Part shown: positions 44,645 through 54,331 of the stretch, one piece after another
Layout: each line of letters starts with the position of its first letter
Numbering within the stretch: position 1 is the first letter of the stretch
From: Virgibacillus oceani
GTDB taxonomy: Bacteria; Bacillota; Bacilli; Bacillales; Amphibacillaceae
Direction of reading: 5' to 3'
Length of the DNA stretch: 64,000 nucleotides
NCBI RefSeq assembly: GCF_014638995.1
Contig: NZ_BMFR01000006.1
Location: 121,521 to 185,520 of the forward strand
Translations under genes and position numbers: made by a program
The notes under the pieces: model-generated
Seen by the model: the letters and a program-made list of their open reading frames with translations, nothing else
Told to the model about the DNA's origin: nothing
Databases searched by the model: none

Positions 44645-45469
44645 ATGTTCAAAAAAATAAGTGTAGTTACTGCATTATCAACAGCATTATTATTCGGAGG
44701 ATCATTATCCACTGTGGATGCAGCAGAAAAAGCTGATCAACCACAGGATAAATTATATAAAGTTCTTTACTCTGTAAACGGTGGAGATTTTCAAAATCTT
44801 TCAAAGGAAAATGTAAATAATCTACTAAATAAATATCTTAAAAACTATCAAATTAACTGTAATTGGAACAATGCAGGTCAAAAGCAGCAAACAGAAGTAA
44901 AACAGCCAGAAAAAAATAACGGACAGCAGCAGGATCAAGGACAACAAGAACAACAAAAACAAAATCAACAAAAACAAGATCAATCAAATCAAGAACAGCA
45001 GGCACAGCCTGAAAAAACACAGGCACCAGCACAACAGCAATCCAATGAACAGCAGCAACAACAAAATCAAGCACAAGAACAATCGCAGCAATTAAATCAA
45101 TTTGAACAGCAAGTTGTTGAATTAACAAACCAAGAAAGAGAGAAACAAGGTTTAGAGCCACTTCAAATTGATGAAGAATTAAGTAAAGTAGCACGCGAAA
45201 AATCTCGTGACATGCAAGCAAATGGATATTTTGCTCACAATAGTCCAACTTACGGTTCTCCATTTGATATGATGAAACAATTTGGCATTGATTACCGTAC
45301 TGCTGGTGAAAACATTGCAAAAGGTCAACGTTCACCAGAAGAGGTAGTAAATGCATGGATGAACAGTGAAGGCCACCGTGCAAATATCCTAAACCCTGAG
45401 TTCACTCATATTGGTGTAGGATATGTTGAGAGTGGAAACTACTGGACACAACAATTCATTGGAAAATAA
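44645..45469 (+). CDS. Secreted CAP-domain (YkwD-like) protein
   Basis: A 274-residue exported protein. Residues 1-27 are a signal peptide ending at VDAAEK. A region of about residues 77-155 is extremely rich in glutamine (over half Q) and forms a flexible linker. The C-terminal CAP/SCP domain (about 157-274) has FEQQVVELTNQEREKQGL, AREKSRDMQANGYFAHNSP, AGENIAKGQRSPEEVVNAWMNSEGHRANILN and THIGVGYV with the paired histidines. Such proteins occur on spores and cell surfaces of bacilli; the molecular role is unsettled. Confidence 0.92.
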   Translation: MFKKISVVTALSTALLFGGSLSTVDAAEKADQPQDKLYKVLYSVNGGDFQNLSKENVNNLLNKYLKNYQINCNWNNAGQKQQTEVKQPEKNNGQQQDQGQQEQQKQNQQKQDQSNQEQQAQPEKTQAPAQQQSNEQQQQQNQAQEQSQQLNQFEQQVVELTNQEREKQGLEPLQIDEELSKVAREKSRDMQANGYFAHNSPTYGSPFDMMKQFGIDYRTAGENIAKGQRSPEEVVNAWMNSEGHRANILNPEFTHIGVGYVESGNYWTQQFIGK

Positions 45470-45481
45470 ATCATGACTTTT

Positions 45482-45512
45482 AAAGGGACTAGCTTCGGTT
45501 AGTCTCTTTTTT
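45482..45512. terminator. Terminator between convergent genes
   Basis: AAAGGGACTA (45482-45491) pairs with TAGTCTCTTT (45500-45509) including one wobble, with a run of six T. Confidence 0.8.
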
Positions 45513-46819
45513 CATATACCAAACAATCTTCTTACGTAATCATTTAAAAACATTCCATTTGGATCTAGTTCAGCGCGTACTTGTAAAAAATCATTAAATT
45601 TGGGATAAACTTTTTCTAATTCTTCCGCCTGCATTGTGTGCATTTTTCCCCAATGCGGGCGGCCATTATGATAATGAAATATATCTTCAATGGCATCAAA
45701 ATATTTCTGGAAATCCATCCCTTTATACATATGGACAGCAATATAAGCTGCGTCGCGATTGTAAGCGGGGCTTAGCCATATATTATCTTGTTTGACATAG
45801 CGGCATTCGATTGGAAAGTGTACTTGGAAGTTATCCTTCTCTAAAGCAAACTGAATGTCTTTCAGCACGACCCCCATAGATTCGGCAGGCACACTATATT
45901 CCATCTCGCGAAATTTCACCAGTCGTGGTGTGGCATACAATGAATAACTATCTCCAAATTGTTTAGCAGTGGGTATTCCTTTAGCAGAGATGGTGCTGAT
46001 TAGTTTACTTAGTTTTGGCTGCAGGCGGCACATTTCCGATAAAATCCAAAACACACCATTTTCAACGACGACTTCATTGAACGTATTTGACTTCTTCCCC
46101 GAAAGCCGTTCATCGTGTATACCATTCATCCGTTTTACTTGAACGGTTTTTGTATGTGGAAACCAGAAAAATTCAAAATGACGATTTTTCTGGTTAAATT
46201 CATTAAGTTGATTTAAGCACACATCCAATGACATGCGTGAGCTTTCACTTAATAATTGGTGAGAAGGTATGACCCGAAGCTTTATTTTCACAATTATTCC
46301 AAGCATTCCTAAAGAGACACGCAAGGCTTGAAAGTAATCACCATTATACTGTTCAGACACTTCCAGAACTTCTCCAAAAGATGTGACAATCGTTAACCCT
46401 GTGACCTGTGTAGAGATACTTCCAAATTGAATTCCCGTTCCATGTGTCCCTGTACTAATAGCACCCGCAAGCGTTTGGACATTAATATCACCAAGATTCT
46501 CCATAGCATAGCCCTGTTCATGCAGTAATTCGCCAAGTTCTTTTAGTGTTGTACCTGCCCAAACATCGACCAGCCCGTGTTCATGATCAATGGAAGCAAT
46601 TCCTGAAAGATGGTTAAGCGATATGAGACATTCACTTGTTGCCGCTAATGGGGTAAACGAGTGACCAGCGCCAACAACCCGCAACGTTTTCCTGTTTTCC
46701 CCGCATTTTTTGACGATGGATATTACTTCTTGAAGTGTTTTAGGCTGGTAAAATGTTTCGGAAATGCTCATAACCGTTTCAGACCAATTTTTCCACTTGT
46801 TATTTTTTATAGAAAACAT
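45512..46819 (-). CDS. FAD-linked oxidoreductase of the D-arabinono-1,4-lactone oxidase type
   Basis: A 435-residue flavoprotein of the VAO/aldonolactone oxidase family. The FAD-binding domain has VVGAGHSFTPLAAT and GAISTGTHGTG (about residues 115-125); the C-terminal ALO domain carries FEFFWFPHT and GRPHWGKMHT. Members oxidise sugar lactones or alditols with oxygen or a dehydrogenase partner. The start ATG 46819 lies inside the end of the upstream PLP-enzyme gene (13-base overlap), so the two are coupled. The substrate here is unknown. Confidence 0.85.
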   Translation of the reverse strand: MFSIKNNKWKNWSETVMSISETFYQPKTLQEVISIVKKCGENRKTLRVVGAGHSFTPLAATSECLISLNHLSGIASIDHEHGLVDVWAGTTLKELGELLHEQGYAMENLGDINVQTLAGAISTGTHGTGIQFGSISTQVTGLTIVTSFGEVLEVSEQYNGDYFQALRVSLGMLGIIVKIKLRVIPSHQLLSESSRMSLDVCLNQLNEFNQKNRHFEFFWFPHTKTVQVKRMNGIHDERLSGKKSNTFNEVVVENGVFWILSEMCRLQPKLSKLISTISAKGIPTAKQFGDSYSLYATPRLVKFREMEYSVPAESMGVVLKDIQFALEKDNFQVHFPIECRYVKQDNIWLSPAYNRDAAYIAVHMYKGMDFQKYFDAIEDIFHYHNGRPHWGKMHTMQAEELEKVYPKFNDFLQVRAELDPNGMFLNDYVRRLFGI

Positions 46820-47994
46820 TGATTGTCCCCCCTATATGTAGAATACTTTCCGATAATTTTTCCATCTTGAATCAGATGAAGGCAGTTAAAATGCTCACAC
46901 AATTCACCAGATTTACTGTGCCGCATTATGATTGGATCACCGTGCTGGAGCTGGATATTCCCTTTATAATGGATAGGTGTTTGTACTTCTCCAGCTCCTT
47001 CGTTGTTTATAAGGGCTGCCCCTTTTGGCAAATATACTTGTGGCAGTTTGTCTTCCCCAGCAGCGCCGGAAGCAATATAGCCGCCCCCGTAACATGTATA
47101 AATGTTGGGTACTGGAATGCGTGTGATTTCAAGGGCGAATCCTGCAGCGGGGGCACGGTGGAAAGCTTGGTAGTAATCGAATAATCGCGGGGAGTAGAAT
47201 CCCGACCCTACTGTAACCTCTGTAATGTGCTCCTCGTGAGTTGTTTGGTGCAGGCTTCCCGTACCTCCGCCATTTATAAAACGCAAGGAAACTCCTTTTG
47301 TTTTTAATGCCTGTATGATATTCTGTCTTCTCTGGATAAGTGTATTTGATGATAGTCGTTTCAACAATTGAACAATCCTGCTTTTCACATGCTGGTTAGG
47401 ATCATTATCTGTGACACCGGCGATTTGTGCTTCATACCCCATTACGCCATCCAGATGAAGATAGCTGGAGTCAATTACCCGGTTTACAATTGCCATGAAA
47501 CGTTCAGTGCTTTTAATAGGGGAACGGTGAACCCCAAAATGAAGACCAAAAAAATCACTAGATAGGTCAATATCGATACATACTAAGAACATTCCTTTCT
47601 CTTGTTTTGCAATCTTTTCAAGGCGATCAATGTGTTCGACCGAATCAATCATTAACGTAATAATGTGATCATTCTTTACTCGTTTACAAATTTCCGTTAG
47701 GTGGAAACTGTTCCATACGGGATACGCGATCAGCAGATCATCAAAATCATTATCCAATAAATAGAGTGCTTCATCGGCTGTGTAGCACATAATTCCCTGG
47801 AAAATAGGTGAAGAGCCTAAAATTTTTTTAAGAACTGCAACACTGCGAATGGACTTGCTTGCGATGCGAATATTCTTATAGTTGCTATATTCAGCGATAT
47901 CATTTATGTTTTGATTTAGAATGTCCATATCTAGAAAAGCACAAGGCTTGCTTACTTCTTTTAAAGCATTTTTGTAATACAAATAGTCCTGCAT
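46807..47994 (-). CDS. PLP-barrel enzyme, D-threonine aldolase / amino-acid deaminase-like
   Basis: A 395-residue enzyme of the alanine-racemase-like barrel family that includes D-threonine aldolase and D-serine dehydratase. The expected PLP lysine is K47 in IRIASKSIRS. The C-terminal HSKSGELCEHFNCLHL provides histidine and cysteine in the position of the metal site of D-serine dehydratase, and RFINGGGTGSLHQT the phosphate-binding glycines. It likely acts on a beta-hydroxy D-amino acid. Overlapping with the lactone-oxidase-like gene, it forms a two-gene unit. Confidence 0.8.
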   Translation of the reverse strand: MQDYLYYKNALKEVSKPCAFLDMDILNQNINDIAEYSNYKNIRIASKSIRSVAVLKKILGSSPIFQGIMCYTADEALYLLDNDFDDLLIAYPVWNSFHLTEICKRVKNDHIITLMIDSVEHIDRLEKIAKQEKGMFLVCIDIDLSSDFFGLHFGVHRSPIKSTERFMAIVNRVIDSSYLHLDGVMGYEAQIAGVTDNDPNQHVKSRIVQLLKRLSSNTLIQRRQNIIQALKTKGVSLRFINGGGTGSLHQTTHEEHITEVTVGSGFYSPRLFDYYQAFHRAPAAGFALEITRIPVPNIYTCYGGGYIASGAAGEDKLPQVYLPKGAALINNEGAGEVQTPIHYKGNIQLQHGDPIIMRHSKSGELCEHFNCLHLIQDGKIIGKYSTYRGDNQCFL

Positions 47995-48134
47995 AATAAT
48001 TCTCCTTTACTGGAATTTTACATAAAAGAAATCAAATGATGTAGGTCTATTCTTATGGTAGCATAGGAAAGTTGATAAGAGGGAAGATTCTGAAATTAAA
48101 TTTAAAAAAATATGGAAGTTGTGAGGTGATCAAA

Positions 48135-49130
48135 ATGGTTCAAGGTGCAGCAAATTGGAATACAGAACAAACGCAGGAATGGCTGCAAAATTATGTTGAT
48201 GATTGGGTGGCCTTTTATCGAAAACATACCAGTGATGGAGAGGTTGCTTCCTATATTCCTATCTTAAAAGAGGCTAATAAGGACCATTTAGGAATTTCAA
48301 TTCTTGGGAAAAATGGTATGGCAATTCGTTCAGGTGATGTTGGCATTCCATTTACCATACAAAGTATTTCGAAAGTGATCAGTTTTATTGTTGCCTGTAT
48401 GGAGCGTGGTGTAGGATATATGCTTGACCGTGTTGATGTCGAACCAACCGGAGAAGCATTTAATTCTATTATGCATTTAGAAATGAAAAAGCCTGAAAAA
48501 CCGTTTAATCCACTAGTTAATGCTGGCGCCATTACAGTCACTTCGATGTTGGAGGGGAGAACCTCTGATGAGAAATTGGAACCAATTTTTCATTTGCTGG
48601 AGCATATACTCGGCTACAGACCAGCACTTAATGTTGATGTATATGAGTCTGAACGGGATTCATCCATGAGAAATAGGGCGATTGGTTACTATTTATTAGA
48701 GATTGGCTTTTTGGAATCCGATTTAAACATCACATTGGAAACCTATTTTAAGCAATGTTCAATTGAAGTAACAGTTGACGACCTAGCCAGGATTGGTATG
48801 ATTATAGCAAATGATGGTGAAGATCCTGACTCAAAAGAAGAAATCATACCACGGCAAGTAACAAGGATCGCGAAAGCATTGATGCTGACGTGCGGTATGT
48901 ATGATGCATCTGGAAAATTTGCTACATATGTTGGTATTCCAGCTAAAAGCGGAGTCTCTGGCGGCATAATTGCTATTGCACCTCCAAGGGTTCGTGAGGA
49001 GGAATTGCCATTTATCAATGGATGCGGGATTGGTGTTTATGGCCCGGCATTAGATGACAAAGGAAATAGTATTGCAGGAATAAGGCTATTAAGGCATATT
49101 GCTAAGCAGTGGGATTTAAGTATTTTCTAG
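48135..49130 (+). CDS. glsA: Glutaminase
   Basis: A 331-residue serine-dependent glutaminase (beta-lactamase-like fold) converting glutamine to glutamate and ammonia. Motifs: the SxxK nucleophile region FTIQSISKVISF, PFNPLVNAGAI, YESERDSSMRNRAIGYYL, GMYDASGKFA and the late KSGVSGGIIA. The ATG at 48135 (MVQGAANWN) follows GAGGTGAT; an upstream in-frame extension lacks a ribosome binding site. The SRAP gene follows after 11 bases. Confidence 0.95.
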   Translation: MVQGAANWNTEQTQEWLQNYVDDWVAFYRKHTSDGEVASYIPILKEANKDHLGISILGKNGMAIRSGDVGIPFTIQSISKVISFIVACMERGVGYMLDRVDVEPTGEAFNSIMHLEMKKPEKPFNPLVNAGAITVTSMLEGRTSDEKLEPIFHLLEHILGYRPALNVDVYESERDSSMRNRAIGYYLLEIGFLESDLNITLETYFKQCSIEVTVDDLARIGMIIANDGEDPDSKEEIIPRQVTRIAKALMLTCGMYDASGKFATYVGIPAKSGVSGGIIAIAPPRVREEELPFINGCGIGVYGPALDDKGNSIAGIRLLRHIAKQWDLSIF

Positions 49131-49141
49131 GGGATGATATC

Positions 49142-49807
49142 ATGTGTGGAAGGTATACATTACTAGCAAGTGAGGAAGAAATAGCGCAAGCCTTTGGGAT
49201 TCAGCAATCAATTGATTCCTACCAAATAAGCTATAATATTGCACCTGGACAAAATGTTTTGGCTGTTATCCATGATGGCAAAGAAAAACGTGCTGGATAT
49301 TTGCGATGGGGACTTGTACCTTCATGGGCGGAAGATGAGAAAATAGGCTATAAAATGATTAATGCCAGAAGTGAAACAGCACATGAAAAAGCCAGTTTTA
49401 AAAAGCTGGTGGCCAGGAAACGATGTTTGATTGTGGCAGATAGCTTCTATGAGTGGAGGAAAACGGATAAGAAAAAGCAGCCGAAACGAATACACCTTAC
49501 TGACCGGAAATTGTTTGCTTTTGCAGGATTATGGGATAAGTGGCAGCAGAACGATAAAGTATTGTTTACGTGTACCATTCTGACAAAGGCGGCAAACGAT
49601 TTTATGCAGGATATCCACCATAGGATGCCAATAATTTTGCCAAAGGATAAGGAAGATGCCTGGATATTTCCTGAGGAGAAAAAGCCGCGTGACATGCATA
49701 ATTTCCTTCAAAATGTTGAAGCAGAGGAGTTATCAGCATATGACGTTGCAAGCTATGTAAATGCTGCCAAAAATAATGATGAAACATGTATTGCACCGTT
49801 GATATAA
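49142..49807 (+). CDS. SRAP-domain protein (YedK/HMCES-like)
   Basis: A 221-residue SOS-response-associated peptidase-like protein. The reactive C2 follows the initiator methionine (MCGRYTL), which decides the start at ATG 49142. NARSET, EWRK and HHRMPIIL supply the Asn, Glu and His of the active site. YedK and HMCES form a thiazolidine DNA-protein crosslink with abasic sites in single-stranded DNA and so protect them. It is probably co-transcribed with glsA, without obvious functional link. Confidence 0.95.
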   Translation: MCGRYTLLASEEEIAQAFGIQQSIDSYQISYNIAPGQNVLAVIHDGKEKRAGYLRWGLVPSWAEDEKIGYKMINARSETAHEKASFKKLVARKRCLIVADSFYEWRKTDKKKQPKRIHLTDRKLFAFAGLWDKWQQNDKVLFTCTILTKAANDFMQDIHHRMPIILPKDKEDAWIFPEEKKPRDMHNFLQNVEAEELSAYDVASYVNAAKNNDETCIAPLI

Positions 49808-49841
49808 AAAGAAGACTGATTTTTTAAGTCAGTCTTCTTTT
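49806..49841. terminator. Bidirectional terminator overlapping a stop codon
   Basis: AAAAAGAAGACTGA (49806-49819) pairs with TCAGTCTTCTTTT (49829-49841). The 3' arm contains the stop codon of the leftward symporter gene. Confidence 0.88.
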
Positions 49842-51301
49842 ATTTTCCTTTCTGATTTTAAAATATTAATGAATATAGTAGCCTTTTGATTGGGAGCAGT
49901 TGTCATTACGCTTACACCAACAAAAAGTACGGCTGAAACAATAAGTCCCCAAATACCAGCCGCCAGTCCAAGCGGCTTCGTACCGGTAAATTCCAGAGCA
50001 AATACGAGAATGGCACCAAGAGAAACACTTGAAATAACGCCGGGTGCGGTTCCACGTTTCCAAAAAAATGTACCGAAAAATGCTGGGACGGCAACAATTA
50101 ATCCTGCAGATGCAGCCACAGACAAGACGGCAATTAAATTGAGTTCTAATTCTGCAAACGCGAATGCCAATATCGCAATAATCGGAATGACAACTTTTCC
50201 TACTTTTAATTGCTTGGCATCGTCTGGCCGGCTTTTTAAATTACCGTATACATCACGAGCAAACATAGATGATAATGTTAGCATGATCGAATCAATTGTT
50301 GAGATAGCTGCTGCCATAATCCCGATCATTACAATAACCCCGAGAACTGGCGGGATTAAGTCAGACGATAACAATTTCGGAGTTGCCAAGTCTGCCGTAG
50401 TTAGGTCTGGAAACATTTGCAGTGCCGAAAATCCCCATAAGACGGATACAAACGTATATATGAATCCGAAAATGAGGAAGCCGAGCAGCATTTGCCTTAA
50501 TCCTTTTAATGATGATGGCATAAACATGCGCTGGCTCACCTGTGGGTTGGACAAACTAAAGAAAAACCACGGCAATGTCATTCCAAGAAATGTTAAGAAA
50601 TCAAAATATCCGTTGCCTGGTACCGACAGTGAGTCCGAATGATTAGCTTGTAATTTATCAAAGAATTGACCGAATCCGCCTAATCCATGGATAACCAGCA
50701 ATACAACAATCGTTGATGTAATGATCATAAAAACAGCCTGCAGTGAATCTGTCCATACAACAGAGCGGATGCCTGCCGTGTAGGAAAATAGAATTGCCAT
50801 GACAGTTGCAATAATTACACCTGTTGTAAATGGAATAGCATTGTTTGTGATTCCCTGCAGGAGATACCCGACACCTGCAAGCTGAACAGCACTATATGGG
50901 ATTAGAAACAAACAGCTGACAATCACGATTGCCGAAGCTGCGGCTTTACTTTCATAGCGATCACCAACCATTTCTGAAGGTGTCACATACCCAAACTTTT
51001 TCCCAGCCAGCCAAAATCGCGGTCCAAATAATGCTACAAGGGATACCCCTGTAAAGTAGACAATTTCAAAGCCAAGGGCACCAACTCCACCTTGGTATGT
51101 CAATCCAGCAAGGCCAACCATCATAAATGCACTGTACGTTGTAGCGCTATAGCTTAATGCGGAGAGGATGCCGTTCATTTTCCGTCCGCCGAGAAAATAA
51201 CCTGACATATCGGTTCTATCACCACGTCTTGACAAAAATGCTACAAATAATGCCAGAATAATATATATTGCGATTCCCCAAATTACCATATTCGTATTCA
51301 A
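49829..51301 (-). CDS. Sodium:solute symporter (SSS family, YhjB-like)
   Basis: A 490-residue transporter with about thirteen helices. SSS signatures include YFLGGRKMNGILSALSYSATTYSAFMMVG near the N-terminus and SYTAGIRSVVWTDSLQAVFM in the middle. Sodium drives uptake of an organic solute; B. subtilis YhjB (489 residues) looks like its counterpart. The start is TTG 51301, one base after the stop codon of the preceding 59-residue gene, so translation is coupled. Confidence 0.85.
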   Translation of the reverse strand: MNTNMVIWGIAIYIILALFVAFLSRRGDRTDMSGYFLGGRKMNGILSALSYSATTYSAFMMVGLAGLTYQGGVGALGFEIVYFTGVSLVALFGPRFWLAGKKFGYVTPSEMVGDRYESKAAASAIVIVSCLFLIPYSAVQLAGVGYLLQGITNNAIPFTTGVIIATVMAILFSYTAGIRSVVWTDSLQAVFMIITSTIVVLLVIHGLGGFGQFFDKLQANHSDSLSVPGNGYFDFLTFLGMTLPWFFFSLSNPQVSQRMFMPSSLKGLRQMLLGFLIFGFIYTFVSVLWGFSALQMFPDLTTADLATPKLLSSDLIPPVLGVIVMIGIMAAAISTIDSIMLTLSSMFARDVYGNLKSRPDDAKQLKVGKVVIPIIAILAFAFAELELNLIAVLSVAASAGLIVAVPAFFGTFFWKRGTAPGVISSVSLGAILVFALEFTGTKPLGLAAGIWGLIVSAVLFVGVSVMTTAPNQKATIFINILKSERKIKED

Positions 51302-51302
51302 T

Positions 51303-51482
51303 TTACTTCCCCCAGTCCTTTGTTACCATGAAATTGGCTATGATTATGAGTATTCCGATAATTCCCCATAACAGGAAACTGCCGTACCAGGTCTGAATAC
51401 CTGATAAAATGGTATAGGGAAGAATGTAAGCTAACAAAATTAAAAAAAAGATTAGTACGCCCCATAAGACTTTTGCTTTCAT
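51303..51482 (-). CDS. Small membrane protein coupled to the SSS symporter (YhjC-like)
   Basis: A 59-residue protein, ATG at 51482 with AAGGAG nine bases upstream. Two hydrophobic helices (VLWGVLIFFLILLAYILPY and LLWGIIGILIIIANFMV) flank a short polar loop. The gene order, small two-helix protein directly before an SSS transporter, matches B. subtilis yhjC-yhjB and the DUF3311-type accessory proteins elsewhere. It is probably a subunit or stabiliser of the symporter. Confidence 0.75.
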   Translation of the reverse strand: MKAKVLWGVLIFFLILLAYILPYTILSGIQTWYGSFLLWGIIGILIIIANFMVTKDWGK

Positions 51483-51696
51483 TCGATTTCTTCTCCTTAA
51501 TGTGAATTATTGAACATATTATGAACCGGTTAATTACATATGTCTTTACACATATATTTACATATAGTGAGAGAAAAAGCAACATTTTTTTAATTATTAA
51601 GTGCCGTATGGATGCCGTGTGGAAATCTGTTTGGTATACTAAAAAGCAGAGTATAGAACCACCTGACGGAAGATGGAAAAACTGGGGGTGTGCTAA

Positions 51697-52239
51697 ATGA
51701 AAGATGATGAAAATAAGGTATTTGGTGAAGAAAGAAGACAGTTAATATTGTCCTGGTTAATGGAAGGCAGTGATCCGCTGTCAGGCAAAATTCTGGCAGA
51801 GCGAACGAATGTTAGCCGTCAAGTTATTGTGCAGGATGTTTCTTTATTGAAAGCAAAAGGTGAACCGATCATTGCTACTTCGAGAGGGTATGTTTATTTT
51901 AAAGAAAACAATAACAGCTCAAAGTTTACTAGAATTATTGCAGTATGTCATCTGGCAGAGGAAACAGCTGATGAATTATATACACTTGTTGATCACGGGG
52001 TTACGGTTCAAAATGTAATGGTTGAGCACCCGATTTATGGAGATATTACTGGTTCATTAATGGTGAAAAATCGACGTGATGTTGATGCCTTTTTAAATGA
52101 ATTGAAGAAAACACAGGCATCATTACTTTCCGAACTTACGGAAGGGGTACACTTACATACGATTGAGGCAGACACAGAGAAGCAGCTGGATGAAGCGTGT
52201 GATGCACTATATTTGGCAGGATATTTGTTAGAGCAATAG
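51697..52239 (+). CDS. niaR: NiaR, NAD-biosynthesis repressor
   Basis: A 180-residue regulator, exactly the length of B. subtilis NiaR (YrxA). The N-terminal HTH_11 domain (RRQLILSWLMEGSDPLSGKILAERTNVSRQVIVQDVSLLKAKG) is followed by the 3H nicotinate-binding domain, named for its histidines (VDHGVTVQNVMVEHPIYGD; GVHLHTIEA). It represses NAD synthesis and niacin uptake genes in response to nicotinic acid. No nad genes are adjacent here. ATG with GGGGGTG upstream. Confidence 0.95.
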   Translation: MKDDENKVFGEERRQLILSWLMEGSDPLSGKILAERTNVSRQVIVQDVSLLKAKGEPIIATSRGYVYFKENNNSSKFTRIIAVCHLAEETADELYTLVDHGVTVQNVMVEHPIYGDITGSLMVKNRRDVDAFLNELKKTQASLLSELTEGVHLHTIEADTEKQLDEACDALYLAGYLLEQ

Positions 52240-52245
52240 AAAAAA

Positions 52246-52279
52246 GAGATCGGCATCCACATATGGAATAGCCGATCTC
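52246..52279. terminator. Terminator between convergent genes
   Basis: GAGATCGGC (52246-52254) pairs with GCCGATCTC (52271-52279), flanked by AAAAA and a T/C-rich run, serving niaR and the leftward symporter gene. Confidence 0.85.
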
Positions 52280-52294
52280 TCTCTTTCTGATAAA

Positions 52295-53653
52295 TTATGA
52301 TGCTCGTGATGCTGCCTTTTCTTGTTCTTTTTCTTCTTTGGCCACTTTTAGGAATTTCTTCGTTTCGTATACAACCACACCTGAGAGACCTAATATACCG
52401 ATTAAGTTCGGTACGGCCATTAGTGCATTCATAATATCTGCTATACCCCATACGATACCAAGCTTCTCAATAGCACCATACATAACAATTAAAACAAATG
52501 CAACACGGTAATATGGCACCGCTTTATCGTTGAACAAATAGGCAAAACATTTTTCACCATAGTATGACCAGCCAACAAGTGTTGAAAATGCAAATAACAC
52601 AATTCCAATTGTAACGATATACCCTCCTGTATCACCAAGGAATAAAGCAAATGACGCTGCTGTCAGGTCGCCGCCTTCTAGCCCGCTCGTGTACATATCA
52701 GCCATTACAATTGTAATCCCCGTTATGGAACATACGATAATTGTATCGATGAAAACCTGTGTCATGGATACAAGTGCCTGACGTCCAGGATAATCTGTTT
52801 TAGCAGCGGCTGCGGCAATTGGAGCAGAACCCAGTCCCGCTTCATTGGAGAATACCCCTCGCGCTACACCGTAACGGATAACAGTACCTAATATTCCCCC
52901 GCCAATCGCACTGCCAGTAAAGGCATCACTGAAGATTAACCCTATTGCCTGTGGTAAAATATCCAAATTCATAACCATAATAATAAGTCCGCCGATTACA
53001 TAGAATAATGCCATAATCGGAACAAAGAATGCTGTAACTTTTCCGATACTCTTAATTCCGCCTAGGATAACAAGACCAGTTAAAACAGTTAGAATAACAC
53101 CTGTAACCCATGTCGGAATACTAAATGAGCGTTCTAACGCATCTGATACTGAATTGGATTGTACCATGTTACCAATACCAAAGGCTGCAACTGCACCAAA
53201 AATAGCAAAGATGACACCCAGCCATTTCGCCTTGAGCCCTCGTTCTAAGTAGTACATGGGACCACCGGACATTTCTCCCTTGCTGTTTTCAACACGGTAT
53301 TTAACAGCCAAAATTGCTTCCGCATATTTTGTTGCCATTCCTAACAACGCGGAAAGCCACATCCATAACACGGCACCAGGTCCACCTAATACGACGGCAG
53401 TTGCCACCCCAACTATATTACCTGTTCCAATAGTGGCAGCCATGGCGGTTGTTAATGCTTGGTAATGGCTTATGTCACCTTTTGATTTTTTATCCTGCCG
53501 TTTTGGGCTGAATGCAAGTCTTAATGCATAAGGCAACGAACGGATTTGCAGAAACCCTAAACGAAAGGTTAAATATAAACCTGTCCCTACAATTAAAATT
53601 AACGTTGGCGGACCCCAAACAAAGTCGCTAATACTGCTGATAATGTCGTTCAT
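52295..53653 (-). CDS. Sodium:alanine/glutamine symporter (AGCS family)
   Basis: A 452-residue member of the alanine-or-glycine:cation symporter family with about eleven helices. Family blocks: GTGLYLTFRLGFLQIR, ATIGTGNIVGVATAVVLGGPGAVLWMW, GEMSGGPMYYLERGL, FSNEAGLGSAPIAAAAA and STLVGWSYYGEK. It imports alanine, glycine or glutamine with sodium. AlsT-like; the exact substrate is not visible. Monocistronic. Confidence 0.93.
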   Translation of the reverse strand: MNDIISSISDFVWGPPTLILIVGTGLYLTFRLGFLQIRSLPYALRLAFSPKRQDKKSKGDISHYQALTTAMAATIGTGNIVGVATAVVLGGPGAVLWMWLSALLGMATKYAEAILAVKYRVENSKGEMSGGPMYYLERGLKAKWLGVIFAIFGAVAAFGIGNMVQSNSVSDALERSFSIPTWVTGVILTVLTGLVILGGIKSIGKVTAFFVPIMALFYVIGGLIIMVMNLDILPQAIGLIFSDAFTGSAIGGGILGTVIRYGVARGVFSNEAGLGSAPIAAAAAKTDYPGRQALVSMTQVFIDTIIVCSITGITIVMADMYTSGLEGGDLTAASFALFLGDTGGYIVTIGIVLFAFSTLVGWSYYGEKCFAYLFNDKAVPYYRVAFVLIVMYGAIEKLGIVWGIADIMNALMAVPNLIGILGLSGVVVYETKKFLKVAKEEKEQEKAASRAS

Positions 53654-53843
53654 TTTCTTCCCCCTCCTTGTATTTTTAGTATTGTACCTATAATAAATAT
53701 TTCGAATATTGATTTAAAAGTCAAGCTTTTTTTCAAGAAAGTTTAAGGGCTTATCGGGAAGGGAAAGAATTGGATAAACAAATGAGCGATTTTTCCAGTT
53801 TTGTTATAATGAAATAAACTGGTAGATGGCAGGTGAAATACAT

Positions 53844-54314
53844 ATGGTACGTATTTTATTTATTTGTTTAGGAAACATTTGCCGATCACCAATGGCTGAA
53901 GCGATTTTCCGTGATTTAGTAACGAAACAGGACCTTACTGGAAAAATAGCTGTAGACTCCGCGGGTATCGGTCATTGGCATGCGGGTGATCAACCACATG
54001 AGGGCACTAGGGAAATATTGGATAACAAGCAAATTTCCTACGAAGGAATGCTGGCCAGACAAGTACATAAAAATGATTGGGATGATTTTGATTATATTAT
54101 TGCGATGGATGATCAAAATATAAAGGACCTGAAAAATGTGAACGAGTTTAATGAGGGACCTATTATTGCTAAACTTATGGATTTTGTTGCAAATCCGCAA
54201 GAGGTTAATGTTCCTGATCCTTACTTTACTGGTGATTTTGAGTACACATATGAACTTGTATCAGAAGGATGCAAAGAATTGCTGAAGTCTATTAGACAAC
54301 AAGAAAACTTATAA
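53844..54314 (+). CDS. yfkJ: Low-molecular-weight protein tyrosine phosphatase (YfkJ-like)
   Basis: A 156-residue phosphatase, the length of B. subtilis YfkJ. The P-loop ICLGNICRSP gives nucleophile C8 and R14, and the general-acid aspartate is in VPDPYFTG. ATG 53844 has AGGTGA eight bases upstream, better than the GTG-less extension. The following YfkI-like and YihY-family genes reproduce the B. subtilis yfkJ-yfkI-yfkH order, a general-stress operon there. A partial sigma-B-like match, GTTTAA-N14-GGGAAA (53741-53766), precedes it. Confidence 0.88.
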   Translation: MVRILFICLGNICRSPMAEAIFRDLVTKQDLTGKIAVDSAGIGHWHAGDQPHEGTREILDNKQISYEGMLARQVHKNDWDDFDYIIAMDDQNIKDLKNVNEFNEGPIIAKLMDFVANPQEVNVPDPYFTGDFEYTYELVSEGCKELLKSIRQQENL

Positions 54315-54331
54315 AAAAGGAGAGATATAAA

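Noticed and set aside
51298..51585. 95-codon minus-strand frame upstream of the SSS symporter
   Set aside because: The 59-residue two-helix frame at 51303-51482 has the proper ribosome binding site and coupling; the longer frame is its shadow.
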